DNA from: an uncultured Gammaproteobacteria bacterium
GTDB lineage: Bacteria; Pseudomonadota; Gammaproteobacteria; Xanthomonadales; Xanthomonadaceae
DNA length: 44,177 bases
Assembly: GCA_946885735.1 (NCBI GenBank)
Contig: CAMPGW010000013.1
Span: 1 to 44,177 of the forward strand
Direction: 5' to 3'
The position numbers and the translations under genes are program-made. How positions within the stretch are numbered: position 1 is the first letter of the stretch; each line of letters starts with the position of its first letter. The notes under the pieces were generated by a model. It ran no database searches. It was not told the DNA's origin and was given only the letters and a program-made list of their open reading frames with translations. Below, in pieces: positions 1-8,229 of the stretch.

Positions 1-1
1 G

Positions 2-1870
2 ATCATGGGCAACAGCTACAGCAACAACGTCACCGAATGGAGCAAGGGCGAATACACCGGCGCCAACCAGACCCAGGATGACCTCGTCATCATCGGCGGC
101 AAGCTCGGTTACCGCGCCGACGACCACGGCGACGGCATCGCCTCCGGCTCCGCGCTGGTGATCGCCGGCGACGGCACCGTGGATGCCTCCAATCCCGAGC
201 TCGACCCCTACAACCTGTTGCCGCAGAACAAGGGCGTGATCAATTCGAAGGCGGACGTCGACGTGTTCTCGTTCACCGCCGGCGCCGGGACGGTCGCCCT
301 CACGGTCACGCCGGCCTGGGATGCGTTCTACCGTGCCACCACGCGCCGCGGCGCCAACCTCGACCTGCAACTCGAACTGCTCGACAACGCCGGCAACGTG
401 ATCGCCAGCAGCGACCCGACCACCGATACCCAGGCCAGCATCAGCGCCAATGTGGGGGGCGGTGGCTACCACCTGCGCATCTCCGGCGTCGGCAACGCCA
501 CCGTGCCGTACTCGGACTACGCCAGCCTGGGCCAGTACTTCATCAACGGCAACGTGACGCCCGGCGTGGCCGACACCACCGCGCCGACGCCGAATCCGAT
601 GGCCTTCGCCAGCGCGCCGGCGCCGACCGGCTCGAGCAGCATCGCGATGACGGCCGTGACCGCCACCGACGCCAACAGCGCCGTGCAGTACCGCTTCAAC
701 TGCGTGTCGGGTGGCGGCAACTGCGTGGCCAGCGCCTGGCAGTCGGGCACCAGCTACACGGCGACGGGGCTGGACGCGTCCACGCAGTACAGCTTCACCG
801 TGCAGGCACGCGATGCGTCCGGCAACACCACCGCGGCCTCGCCCGCTGCCAGCGCCACCACCGACACGCCGCCTCCGCCGCCGCCGTTCGTGGACTACAC
901 GGCGAACACCGATACGGTCGTCGCCGGCAGCGTCTCCGGCAGCGTGGCGGCGACGGCAGCCGACGACGGCAACGTGCAGGCCATCGCCGAGGTGGAGTCC
1001 GGCGGTAAGCCGGCGAATCGCTACAGCATGCTCGAGCACCGCTGGAACTTCGACATCGCCGCCGGCGAGACCGCGACGCTGGTCGCGAACGCATGGAGCA
1101 GCGGTTCCACCGATGGCGACGTGTTCAACGTGCAGGTGTCCACCAATGGCGGTGCCAGCTGGACGCCGGCCTTCACGGTGTCCTCGACCTCGAGCGCGAA
1201 CGTGCAGAGCTTCGTCCTGCCGGGATCGCCGGCCGGCTCGGTGATCGTGCGTGTGGTGGACAGCAACCGCGTCGCCGGAAACCGCCAGCTCAACAGCTTC
1301 AGCGTGGATCGCCTGTTCATCCAGGTCGCGAACGCCTCCACCGAGCCGCCGGATGGCGGTCCGACCGGCCTGGTTGCGAGCGCGTTCTCGTCGAGCCGGA
1401 TCGACCTGGCCTGGACGGACGGCGCCAGCAACGAAAGCGGCTATCGGATCGAACGCTCCGCCGATGGCGTGTCGGGCTGGACGCTGGTCGCGCAACTGCC
1501 GATCAACAGCCAGGCCCACTCGGACACCGGGCTGGCGAGCGCGACGACCTACTTCTACCGGGTCAGCGCCTTCAACGGCAACGGCAGCTCGGCCTATGCC
1601 AGCGCCAATGCGACCACGCCAAGCGCGCCGCCGCCGACCCTGAGCCTGTCGGCGACCGGCAAGCGCGCCAAGGGCGTGTCCAGCGTGACCCTGGCCTGGA
1701 CCGGCGCGAGCTCGGTGGACGTGTACCGCAACGGCGCCAAGGTCGCGTCGTCCGTGGGCGGCACCAGCTACACCGACACGCTCGGCAAGGTGACCGGCAG
1801 CTTCACCCACCAGGTCTGCGTGGCGGGTTCCACCAGCAGCTGCTCGAACACCACGACGACCACGTTCTAG
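2..1870 (+). CDS. Secreted metzincin-type metalloprotease, C-terminal part (5' end outside window)
   Basis: The reading frame is open at the left edge, so only the last 622 residues are seen. The first two residues, Ile-Met followed by Gly, look like the Met-turn of a metzincin zinc protease; the HExxH helix would lie upstream. Residues about 75-185 resemble a bacterial pre-peptidase C-terminal (PPC) domain, with DVDVFSF and a GGYHLRI strand. A fibronectin type III domain follows (about 195-287), then a proline-rich linker, an uncharacterised beta-rich segment of about 150 residues, a second FN3 domain (about 450-540), and a C-terminal module with two cysteines seen in Xanthomonadaceae exoproteases. 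The protein is probably extracellular, but no signal peptide can be seen. The protease assignment rests on the Met-turn-like start and the domain order, so it is an inference. The stop codon overlaps the stop of the convergent S41 gene. Confidence 0.75.
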   Translation: MMGNSYSNNVTEWSKGEYTGANQTQDDLVIIGGKLGYRADDHGDGIASGSALVIAGDGTVDASNPELDPYNLLPQNKGVINSKADVDVFSFTAGAGTVALTVTPAWDAFYRATTRRGANLDLQLELLDNAGNVIASSDPTTDTQASISANVGGGGYHLRISGVGNATVPYSDYASLGQYFINGNVTPGVADTTAPTPNPMAFASAPAPTGSSSIAMTAVTATDANSAVQYRFNCVSGGGNCVASAWQSGTSYTATGLDASTQYSFTVQARDASGNTTAASPAASATTDTPPPPPPFVDYTANTDTVVAGSVSGSVAATAADDGNVQAIAEVESGGKPANRYSMLEHRWNFDIAAGETATLVANAWSSGSTDGDVFNVQVSTNGGASWTPAFTVSSTSSANVQSFVLPGSPAGSVIVRVVDSNRVAGNRQLNSFSVDRLFIQVANASTEPPDGGPTGLVASAFSSSRIDLAWTDGASNESGYRIERSADGVSGWTLVAQLPINSQAHSDTGLASATTYFYRVSAFNGNGSSAYASANATTPSAPPPTLSLSATGKRAKGVSSVTLAWTGASSVDVYRNGAKVASSVGGTSYTDTLGKVTGSFTHQVCVAGSTSSCSNTTTTTF

Positions 1871-3534
1871 TTCGCGGACGTCGTGTCCCGGCGGTCGCGC
1901 AATAGCGCGGCCGCCGTCTCGAGCACGGTGTCGCGGCCGGCCCCGAGGTCGGCCAGGGTCTGCGCCACGCGCAAGTCGGGCTGCACGCCCACGCCGACGA
2001 ATTCGCGGCCGTCGGGATAGACGTCGCGCTTGGTGCACACGCGTCCGGTGCCGCCGCCCGGCAAGGGGAACAGCAACGGCTGGCCGGTGCTGCCGCCAGT
2101 CGGTTCGCCGATGATGCGACCGCGGTCCATCACGTCGAAGGCGACGGTGAAATCCTCCGCCGCCGAATAGGTGCGCGGGCTGGTCAGCACCACCACCGGC
2201 TTGCGGTACAAGCGCACGCCGCTCGGCGGCCGTGCGTCCGGCTCGCTGCGGTAGCGCGCCTCGGGCTGCCCCCAGGCCCGGAAGCTCGGCCGGTAGCTGC
2301 GGGTGGACCAGGCCGTGGACAGGAAGGGCTTGTCGGTCAGCGTGGACAGGATGCGGTAGCCGACGTCGCTGTTGCCGCCGCCATTCTCGCGCACGTCCAG
2401 CACCAGGCCGTCGGCGCGGGAAATCTCCTCGAAGGCCGCTTCGAACGCGCTGGCGGCACTGTCGTCGCCGAACGAACGCAATCGTACCCAGGCGATGTTG
2501 CCGGGCAGCAGTTCCCACGCGAACGCCGGCGGCGCGCCCGCGGCGGGTGGCTTGGTCACGCTGGAACGCGGCAACTCGAGCGTGCGCGGGCGCCCGCGCC
2601 CGTCGTGGAAATCGACGGCGATGGTTTCATCGATCGGGCCGGCCAGCAGCGCACGCTCGTAGGTGCGGGAGAGCCGGTCGTGCGGCGTGGAGGCGGACTG
2701 GTAGGGAAGGACCTCGCGCTCGGCGAACGCGCGTACCGGTTCGCCGCGCACGCCGACCAGTTCCCATCCGCGTGCCACGCCCATCGCCTCGATGCGCGGG
2801 TCGTGGACGGCGGTGACGAAGACCCGGCCCTCCACCAGGCGCGTCTCGACCCCGGGCCGGGCCCACGCCTGGTCCAGGTGGTCCAGCGCGGGCCAGACGT
2901 TGCTGTGCCCATCCTGCAGCTGGGCCACGAAGGCGGCGAGCACCCGGTAATACTCCAGCGTGTTGCCTGCCGCGCGGACCTTGGGAATGGTGGCCACGTA
3001 GAGCGCATCCCAGTCGAGCTCCGGCACCTTGTCGAAGTTGACGAAATTGAACTTGGCCTCCGACCACAGCCGCGACAGGCCGGCGAGACGCTCGTCCTCG
3101 CTGATCTGCTCGCGCCAGGGCGTCGCGATGGCCGGGCTCTTCCACTGCAGTTGCACGCGCGCCTGGTTCTGGCGGACGCGGGCAAGCAGGCTGGACCAGC
3201 GCGGGTCGGCATGCAGGCTCGCCAGGTCGCTGTCCTTGGCCATCGTGTCGGCATCCTGGAAGCCGGCTTCCGCGGCGCGTTGCAGCAGCCCGATCGAGGC
3301 CCCGGAGCGGCCCGCCAGGGCGGTGGCGCAGGCGGCGTTGTACAGCCGGCCCGCTTCGTCCTCGGGCGCGGCGGCGAGCGCCCTGGCGAACAGGTCGGCA
3401 CTGCGGCCGAAGTCCTTCGCCCGGTAGGCGTCCAGCGCCTGGCGATCGAGCGTGGAGACGTCCTGCGCCCAGGCCGCGGGAATGCAGGAAAGGGCAAGCA
3501 GGCTGCCGAGCAGCGCCGGGCGAAGTCGTTTCAT
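1867..3534 (-). CDS. S41 family (C-terminal processing/tricorn-like) peptidase, exported
   Basis: The protein has 555 residues and starts with a signal peptide (MKRL, hydrophobic core, AWA-QD). Residues about 30-95 look like TPR helices. The S41 core follows: a DGHS motif, the strand GLVLDVRENGGGNSD, and the nucleophile region RTYSAAED with the likely catalytic Ser near residue 457. The order matches S41 serine peptidases of the tricorn-core type, which act in the periplasm or outside. The ATG at 3534 was chosen because it gives a proper signal peptide; the frame is open further upstream. A hexamer GAAAAT lies 6 bases before this ATG, so a leaderless start is possible but weak. It lies 46 bases after sufE on the same strand. 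The substrate is unknown. Confidence 0.85.
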   Translation of the reverse strand: MKRLRPALLGSLLALSCIPAAWAQDVSTLDRQALDAYRAKDFGRSADLFARALAAAPEDEAGRLYNAACATALAGRSGASIGLLQRAAEAGFQDADTMAKDSDLASLHADPRWSSLLARVRQNQARVQLQWKSPAIATPWREQISEDERLAGLSRLWSEAKFNFVNFDKVPELDWDALYVATIPKVRAAGNTLEYYRVLAAFVAQLQDGHSNVWPALDHLDQAWARPGVETRLVEGRVFVTAVHDPRIEAMGVARGWELVGVRGEPVRAFAEREVLPYQSASTPHDRLSRTYERALLAGPIDETIAVDFHDGRGRPRTLELPRSSVTKPPAAGAPPAFAWELLPGNIAWVRLRSFGDDSAASAFEAAFEEISRADGLVLDVRENGGGNSDVGYRILSTLTDKPFLSTAWSTRSYRPSFRAWGQPEARYRSEPDARPPSGVRLYRKPVVVLTSPRTYSAAEDFTVAFDVMDRGRIIGEPTGGSTGQPLLFPLPGGGTGRVCTKRDVYPDGREFVGVGVQPDLRVAQTLADLGAGRDTVLETAAALLRDRRDTTSAN

Positions 3535-3580
3535 GCGCGCATTTTCGCCGCGGCGCGCGGCCGGGGCCATAGGCCGGTCG

Positions 3581-4003
3581 TCAGGCCCGGCGCGCGGTGT
3601 CCTGGATGAAATCGAGCACGGCCTGCATGCCATTGCTGCGCGTCGGCGACAGGTGCTTGGACAGGCCGATGGCGGCGACGTAGTCGGGTGGCGTGGCGAG
3701 GATCTCGGCCGCGCTGCGCCCCGAATACACCCGCAGGGCCAGGTAGACCAGGCCCGAAACGATGATCGAGTCGCTGGCGCCGCTGAACTCGAGGCTGTCG
3801 GCGTCGCCGCTGGCGACGATCCACACCTGCGACTGGCAACCCTGGATGCGGTTGTCCTCGGTGCGCAAGGCGTCGGGAAAGGGCGGCAGCCGGCGCCCGA
3901 GGTCGATCAGGTACTGGTAGCGCTCGGACCAGTCGCCGAAAAAGGCGAACTCCTCCGCGATCGCGGCCTGGGCAGCGGCGGCGGTGGGCTCGGTCGGATC
4001 CAT
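3581..4003 (-). CDS. sufE: Cysteine desulfuration protein SufE
   Basis: The product is 140 residues, the usual SufE length. It carries the hallmark GCQSQVWI, whose Cys accepts persulfide sulfur from the cysteine desulfurase SufS and passes it to the SufBCD scaffold for Fe-S cluster assembly in the cytoplasm. The C-terminal part (LSPTRSNGM) also fits the family. The ATG overlaps the cysS stop by one base (TGATG), so the two genes are translationally coupled. No sufBCDS genes are in the window, so sufE stands apart from the rest of its pathway here. It sits next to cysS, which also uses cysteine. Confidence 0.95.
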   Translation of the reverse strand: MDPTEPTAAAAQAAIAEEFAFFGDWSERYQYLIDLGRRLPPFPDALRTEDNRIQGCQSQVWIVASGDADSLEFSGASDSIIVSGLVYLALRVYSGRSAAEILATPPDYVAAIGLSKHLSPTRSNGMQAVLDFIQDTARRA

Positions 4004-5376
4004 CAGCCGCGCCTCCAGCGCACGCCCTGGGCGGTGTCCTCGAGCAGGATGCTTTCCGCGGCGAGCGCGTCGCGGATGGCGTCGGCGCGGGAGAAATCCC
4101 TCGCTTTCTTCGCCGCCGCGCGCTCGTCGATCAGCGCCTGGATGCGGGCATCGTCGCCGGATGCGCTGCCGCGCGCGAACCACGCGGCGGGCGCCTGCTG
4201 CAGCAGGCCGAGGGCGGCGCCGGCTGCCAGCAAGTCGCCCTTGAGCTGGGTGCGTCGCGCCGGGCCCACCGCGACCCGCGCTTCACTGGCGAGCCGCGCC
4301 AACTCCGCAAGCACCGCCGGCGTGTTGAGGTCGTCGCACAGCGCGGCCTCGACGCCCTCGGGAATCGCGGCATCGGCGGGCGCCTCGACGTCCGACAAAT
4401 CGCGCAGCGTTCCGTAGAGCCGGTCGAGCGTGCGCACGCTCTGCTCGACCAACCCATCCGACCAATCCAGCGGTTGCCGATAGTGCGCGGACAAGAGCGC
4501 ATGGCGCAGCGCCTCCGGCGGGTGGCGGTCCAGCAGCTCGTGCAGGATGCTGACGTTGCCCACCGACTTGGACATCTTGGCGCCGCCCATGTTGAGCATG
4601 CCGTTGTGCAGCCAGAAGCGCGCGAACAGCTTGCCGCCGTGGGCGCAGGTGCTCTGCGCGACTTCGTTCTCGTGGTGCGGGAACTGCAGGTCGACGCCGC
4701 CGGCATGGATGTCGATGGTCTCGCCCAGGTGCGCGGCGGCCATCGCCGAGCACTCGATGTGCCAGCCGGGCCTGCCCAGCCCCCAGGGCGAGTCCCAGCC
4801 CGGCTGGGCCGCGTCGGAGGGCTTCCACAGCACGAAGTCGCCGGCATCGCGCTTGTACGGGGCCACCTCGACGCGCGCGCCCGCGAGCATCTCGTCCATC
4901 GGCCGGCGCGAGAGCTTGCCGTAGTCGGCGTAGCTGGCGACCGAGAACAGCACGTGGCCGTCGGCGGCATAGGCGTGGCCGCCGTCGATCAGGGCCTGGA
5001 TCATGGCGATGATCTGCGGGATGTGGGCGGTGGCGTGCGGCTCGATGTCCTGCGGGGCGACCCCAAGCCGTTCCATGTCCTGTCGGTAGATGGCGGTGAA
5101 GCGGTCGGTGATCTCGGTGATCGGCACGCCCAGCGCCTGCGCGGCGGCGTTGATCTTGTCGTCCACGTCGGTGATGTTGCGGGCGTAGAGCAGCCGCGGA
5201 TGGCGCCGCCGCAGCAGTCGGGCCAGCACGTCGAAGACCACCGGCCCGCGGGCGTTGCCGATGTGCACGTAGTTGTAGACCGTGGGTCCGCACAGGTACA
5301 TCGTCACGCGGTCCGGGTCGAGCGGCGCGAAGGCTTCCAGGCGGCGGTGCAAGTTGTTGTACAGGCGCAGTTCCAT
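4003..5376 (-). CDS. cysS: Cysteinyl-tRNA synthetase
   Basis: This is a 457-residue class I aminoacyl-tRNA synthetase that charges tRNA-Cys. It has the HIGH-type motif HIGN after [11 protein letters not shown], the KMSKS loop ([11 protein letters not shown]), and the zinc ligands expected for CysRS: Cys29 in LCGPT, the Cys of WHIECSAM and the HHENE motif. The length is close to the E. coli enzyme (461). It is the first gene of a minus-strand group with sufE. The region 5377-5473 upstream is shared with a divergent small gene. A -10-like hexamer lies 6 bases before the ATG, and no Shine-Dalgarno sequence is visible. Confidence 0.97.
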   Translation of the reverse strand: MELRLYNNLHRRLEAFAPLDPDRVTMYLCGPTVYNYVHIGNARGPVVFDVLARLLRRRHPRLLYARNITDVDDKINAAAQALGVPITEITDRFTAIYRQDMERLGVAPQDIEPHATAHIPQIIAMIQALIDGGHAYAADGHVLFSVASYADYGKLSRRPMDEMLAGARVEVAPYKRDAGDFVLWKPSDAAQPGWDSPWGLGRPGWHIECSAMAAAHLGETIDIHAGGVDLQFPHHENEVAQSTCAHGGKLFARFWLHNGMLNMGGAKMSKSVGNVSILHELLDRHPPEALRHALLSAHYRQPLDWSDGLVEQSVRTLDRLYGTLRDLSDVEAPADAAIPEGVEAALCDDLNTPAVLAELARLASEARVAVGPARRTQLKGDLLAAGAALGLLQQAPAAWFARGSASGDDARIQALIDERAAAKKARDFSRADAIRDALAAESILLEDTAQGVRWRRG

Positions 5377-5382
5377 CGGCGA

Positions 5383-5411
5383 AGTCTAGCAAAGCAGGCC
5401 GCTGGCCTTAA
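5383..5411 (-). promoter_or_regulatory. Candidate cysS promoter, possibly giving a leaderless mRNA
   Basis: Read on the minus strand, TAGACT (5388-5383) matches 4 of 6 bases of the -10 consensus. It is preceded at 17 bases by TTAAGG (5411-5406), a weak -35. The ATG of cysS begins 6 bases after the -10, so transcription would start at or next to the start codon. Confidence 0.4.
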
Positions 5412-5473
5412 CGGAAAGCTTATGTCAGGGTTCAGATGCCGGATGCTGCAATGACCCCAACCCTGGAGCCGCA

Positions 5474-5773
5474 TTGAACCGTCGAGCCCCGATCCTGGCC
5501 CTGTCGCTCGCGTGCCTGTCCGTCGCACCGGCCACGGCTTCCCCGCCGCCCGCACAGGTGAACGTCACCTACGCCTATGCCCAGGTGCTGCGGGCCACGC
5601 CCGTCCATGCCCCGGCCCGCGCCGGGTCCGCGGAGCGGCGCATCGTCGGCTACGACGTCGAATACCAGTACAAGGGCGAAACCTACATGTCGCGGCTGGA
5701 CCGGGACCCGGGCAGCCGCCTGCGGATCCGCGTCGCCATCACGCCGGAAGAGAACGGCGAGGTCATCGACTGA
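5474..5773 (+). CDS. Small exported protein of unknown function
   Basis: A 99-residue protein with a signal peptide (MNRRAPILALSLACLSV...ATA-SP). The mature part has the pattern YAYAQVLRATPV and later GYDVEYQYKGETY and DPGSRLRIRV. I recognise these from the C-terminal region of Xanthomonadaceae glycine-zipper (17 kDa antigen-like) envelope proteins, but the glycine zipper itself is absent. The start is TTG, chosen because CTGGAG (5463-5468) lies 5 bases upstream as a ribosome binding site. It is divergent from cysS and directly upstream of the arginine leader; its stop codon abuts the predicted arg promoter. The role is unknown; an envelope or periplasmic location is likely. Confidence 0.75.
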   Translation: MNRRAPILALSLACLSVAPATASPPPAQVNVTYAYAQVLRATPVHAPARAGSAERRIVGYDVEYQYKGETYMSRLDRDPGSRLRIRVAITPEENGEVID

Positions 5774-5774
5774 G

Positions 5775-5803
5775 TTGCGGCCTCCGGGCCTGACCGGCAT
5801 ACT
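5775..5803 (+). promoter_or_regulatory. Candidate promoter of the arginine operon leader
   Basis: TTGCGG (5775-5780) and CATACT (5798-5803) are separated by exactly 17 bases and match the -35 and -10 consensus at 3 and 4 positions. The predicted start is at about 5810-5812, the ATG of the leader peptide itself. No ribosome binding site precedes that ATG, which fits a leaderless leader-peptide mRNA. Confidence 0.5.
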
Positions 5804-5811
5804 GCTGGCCG

Positions 5812-5907
5812 ATGCAAGCCCTTCGCGCCGACGCCGAGATCCTCACTTCCGCCCGCATGGCGGCAGGCATGACCTCGCGCGCGCGCCGACCGGAACCGAC
5901 CACCTAG
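5812..5907 (+). CDS. Putative arginine leader peptide (31 residues)
   Basis: An ATG-to-TAG frame of 31 codons lies between the upstream gene and argF'. It holds five arginine codons at residues 5, 15, 23, 25 and 26, the last three clustered as RARR-type sequence (5878-5889). This cluster sits directly before the first arm of an RNA hairpin. The stop codon (5905-5907) touches the second arm. A ribosome stalled on the arginine cluster would cover arm 1, while a ribosome at the stop would cover arm 2. This is the geometry of amino-acid attenuation leaders such as his, trp and leu. Arginine codons are common by chance in GC-rich DNA, so the call rests on the combination with the hairpins, not on arginine content alone. 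Confidence 0.6.
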   Translation: MQALRADAEILTSARMAAGMTSRARRPEPTT

Positions 5908-5951
5908 CTGGGTTTCCGGGTCGTATCGTTTCGCTCCCGCCAAAGCCCAGC
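5888..5951 (+). promoter_or_regulatory. Attenuator control region: alternative hairpins 1:2 and 2:3
   Basis: Arm 1 (5888-5897) pairs with arm 2 (5911-5922), about 10 base pairs with two single-base bulges. Arm 2, in its part GCTGGGTTT (5907-5915), can instead pair with AAAGCCCAGC (5942-5951), 9 base pairs with one bulge. That second pairing is the antiterminator, because it takes the 5' arm of the terminator. GCTGGGTTT is a near copy of the terminator's own 3' arm GCTGGGCTTT, so 2:3 and 3:4 pairings exclude each other. Confidence 0.6.
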
Positions 5952-5968
5952 CACGCGCTGGGCTTTTT
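5942..5968 (+). terminator. Intrinsic terminator in the argF' leader (attenuator terminator)
   Basis: AAAGCCCAGC (5942-5951) and GCTGGGCTTT (5957-5966) form a perfect 10-bp stem with a 5-base loop. The U run continues to 5968, and a further T-rich stretch follows. It lies 40 bases before the argF' ATG, not behind a gene, so it would stop transcription before the operon unless disrupted by the 2:3 pairing. Confidence 0.85.
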
Positions 5969-6008
5969 CGTTTTCGCTTTCCCGCCGCCACCTCGAGTCG
6001 ACCGCCGA

Positions 6009-7013
6009 ATGAAGCACTTCCTCAACACCCAGGACTGGACCCGCGCCGAACTCGACGCGGTGCTCGCCCAGGCCGCCGCCTTCAAGCGCCAGCCGCTCGG
6101 CGACCAGCTCAAGGGCAAGTCCATCGCGCTGGTGTTCTTCAATCCCTCGCTGCGCACCCGCACCAGCTTCGAGATCGGCGCCTTCCACCTGGGTGGGCAT
6201 GCCGTCGTCCTGCAGCCCGGCAAGGACGCCTGGCCGATCGAGTTCGAGCTCGGCACGGTCATGGACGGCGAGGCCGAGGAGCACATCGCGGAGGTGGCGA
6301 AGGTGCTCTCGCGCTACGTGGACCTGATCGCCGTGCGCGCCTTCCCGAAGTTCCAGGACTGGTCGGTGGACCGGCAGGACCGGGTGCTGAAGGGCTTCGC
6401 GAAGTATTCGACGGTGCCGGTGATCAACCTCGAGACCATCACCCATCCCTGCCAGGAACTCGCGCACATCCTTGCGCTGCAGCAGCATTTCGACAGCAGC
6501 GACCTGCGCGGCCGCAAGTTCGTGCTGACCTGGACCTACCATCCCAAGCCGCTGAACACCGCGGTCGCCAATTCCGCGCTGACCATCGCCACGCGCATGG
6601 GCATGGACGTGACGCTGCTGTGCCCCACGCCCGACTATCTGCTCGACGAGCGCTACATGGGCTGGGCGCAGGCCAACGTCGCCGAATCCGGCGGTTCGTT
6701 GCAGGTCAGCCACGATCCCGCTGCGGCCTATGCCGGCGCCGACGTGGTGTACGCCAAGAGCTGGGGCGCGCTGCCGTTTTTCGGCCGTTGGGAGCAGGAG
6801 AAGCCGATCCGCGAGGCGCACCGGCACTTCATGGTGGACTCGGAGAAGATGGCGCTCACCAACCATGGCGTGTTCTCGCACTGCCTGCCGCTGCGCCGCA
6901 ACGTCAAGGCCACCGACGCGGTGATGGACTCGGCCGCCTGCATCGCCATCGAGGAAGCCGAAAACCGCCTTCACGTGCAGAAGGCCGTGATGGCCGCGCT
7001 CGCCCACCAGTAG
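6009..7013 (+). CDS. argF': N-acetylornithine carbamoyltransferase (AOTCase)
   Basis: The 334-residue enzyme makes N-acetylcitrulline from N-acetylornithine and carbamoyl phosphate. The carbamoyl-phosphate motif SLRTRTS (about residues 47-53) and the HPCQE motif are present. The sequence follows the Xanthomonas campestris AOTCase from memory nearly throughout: Trp75 in KDAWPIEF and Glu90 in DGEAEEH correspond to its Trp77 and Glu92, the glutamate that separates acetylornithine from succinylornithine enzymes. [13 protein letters not shown] holds the lysine reported as carboxylated in that enzyme. The ATG at 6009 was chosen from this homology; longer frames from 5577 run through the terminator. 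It is the first structural gene of the operon, 19 bases before argG, and probably controlled by the upstream attenuator. No strong ribosome binding site is visible. Confidence 0.96.
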   Translation: MKHFLNTQDWTRAELDAVLAQAAAFKRQPLGDQLKGKSIALVFFNPSLRTRTSFEIGAFHLGGHAVVLQPGKDAWPIEFELGTVMDGEAEEHIAEVAKVLSRYVDLIAVRAFPKFQDWSVDRQDRVLKGFAKYSTVPVINLETITHPCQELAHILALQQHFDSSDLRGRKFVLTWTYHPKPLNTAVANSALTIATRMGMDVTLLCPTPDYLLDERYMGWAQANVAESGGSLQVSHDPAAAYAGADVVYAKSWGALPFFGRWEQEKPIREAHRHFMVDSEKMALTNHGVFSHCLPLRRNVKATDAVMDSAACIAIEEAENRLHVQKAVMAALAHQ

Positions 7014-7032
7014 TCCACGGAAGACCGACCCC

Positions 7033-8229
7033 ATGAGCCAGAAAGACATCGTCCTCGCCTTCAGCGGCGGCCTCGACACCAGTTTCTGCGTGCCCTGGCT
7101 GCAGGAGCGCGGCTGGGCCGTGCATACCGTGTTCGCCGATACCGGCGGCGTGGATGCCGAGGAGCGCGCCTTCATCGAGGCGCGTGCGACGGAACTGGGC
7201 GTTGCCAGCCACGTCACCGTCGACGGCGGCGCGGCGCTCTGGGAGGGTTTCGCCAAGCCCTTCGTCTGGGCGGGCGAGGGTTACCAGGGGCAGTACCCGC
7301 TGCTGGTGTCGGATCGCTACCTGATCGTCGCGGCCACGCTCGAGCGCGCCGGCCAGGTCGGCACGAAAGCCATCGCCCATGGCTGCACCGGCATGGGCAA
7401 CGACCAGGTGCGCTTCGACCTGGCGGTGAAGGCAGCCGGCGAGTACGAGATCGTCGCGCCCATTCGGGAAATCCAGAAGGAGCACGTCCAGACGCGCGCC
7501 TACGAACAGGGATACCTGGAGGAGCGTGGATTTTCCGTCCGCGCCAAGCAGAAGGCCTACACGATCAACGAGAACCTGCTGGGCCTGACCATGTCGGGCG
7601 GCGAGATCGACCGCTGGGAAGCGCCGGGCGAGGGCGCGCGCGGCTGGTGCGCGCCGCGCGCCGAATGGCCCACGCAACCGCTGCGCGCGGTCGTCCGCTT
7701 CGACCACGGCGAGGCGGTCGCGCTGGATGGCGAGCGTCTGCCGGGGCAGGTCATCCTGGCCCGACTCAATGCGTCCTTCGCGAAGTACGGCGTGGGTCGC
7801 GGCCTGTACACCGGAGACACCACCATCGGCCTCAAGGGCCGCATCATCTTCGAGGCCCCCGGCCTGATGGCGCTGATGGTCGCGCACCGCGCGCTCGAGG
7901 AGGCGGTGCTGACCAAGGCCCAGAATCGCTTCAAGCCCGAGGTCGCGCGCAAGTGGGTGGAACTGGTCTATGAAGGTTTCTACAACGATCCCCTGAAGAC
8001 CGACCTGGAGGCGTTCCTGGCGTCCAGCCAGGCCTGCGTCAACGGCGAGGTCGAGATCGAGACCCAGGGCGGCAACGTGCTCGCCATTGCCGTGCGCTCG
8101 CCGCACCTGCTACACGCCAAGGGCGCGACCTATGCGCAGTCGGCGGACTGGGGCGTGGCCGAGGCCGAGGGCTTCATCCGCCTGTACGGCATGAGCAGCA
8201 CCCTGTGGGCCGAGGTCAATCGTTCGTGA
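7033..8229 (+). CDS. argG: Argininosuccinate synthase
   Basis: This 398-residue enzyme joins citrulline and aspartate with ATP to give argininosuccinate. The N-type ATP pyrophosphatase P-loop AFSGGLDTS is at residues 9-17, and the citrulline/aspartate region includes [13 protein letters not shown]. The length is normal. GGAAG (about 7019-7023) gives a moderate ribosome binding site. In this operon citrulline comes from deacetylation of N-acetylcitrulline by the next gene. The stop overlaps the GTG start of argE' (GTGA), so translation is coupled. Confidence 0.97.
   Translation: MSQKDIVLAFSGGLDTSFCVPWLQERGWAVHTVFADTGGVDAEERAFIEARATELGVASHVTVDGGAALWEGFAKPFVWAGEGYQGQYPLLVSDRYLIVAATLERAGQVGTKAIAHGCTGMGNDQVRFDLAVKAAGEYEIVAPIREIQKEHVQTRAYEQGYLEERGFSVRAKQKAYTINENLLGLTMSGGEIDRWEAPGEGARGWCAPRAEWPTQPLRAVVRFDHGEAVALDGERLPGQVILARLNASFAKYGVGRGLYTGDTTIGLKGRIIFEAPGLMALMVAHRALEEAVLTKAQNRFKPEVARKWVELVYEGFYNDPLKTDLEAFLASSQACVNGEVEIETQGGNVLAIAVRSPHLLHAKGATYAQSADWGVAEAEGFIRLYGMSSTLWAEVNRS

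Noticed and set aside
5577..6008. Upstream extension of argF' by 144 codons
   Set aside because: It runs through the small exported gene in another frame, the leader and a terminator, and orthologues start at the [14 protein letters not shown] N-terminus.
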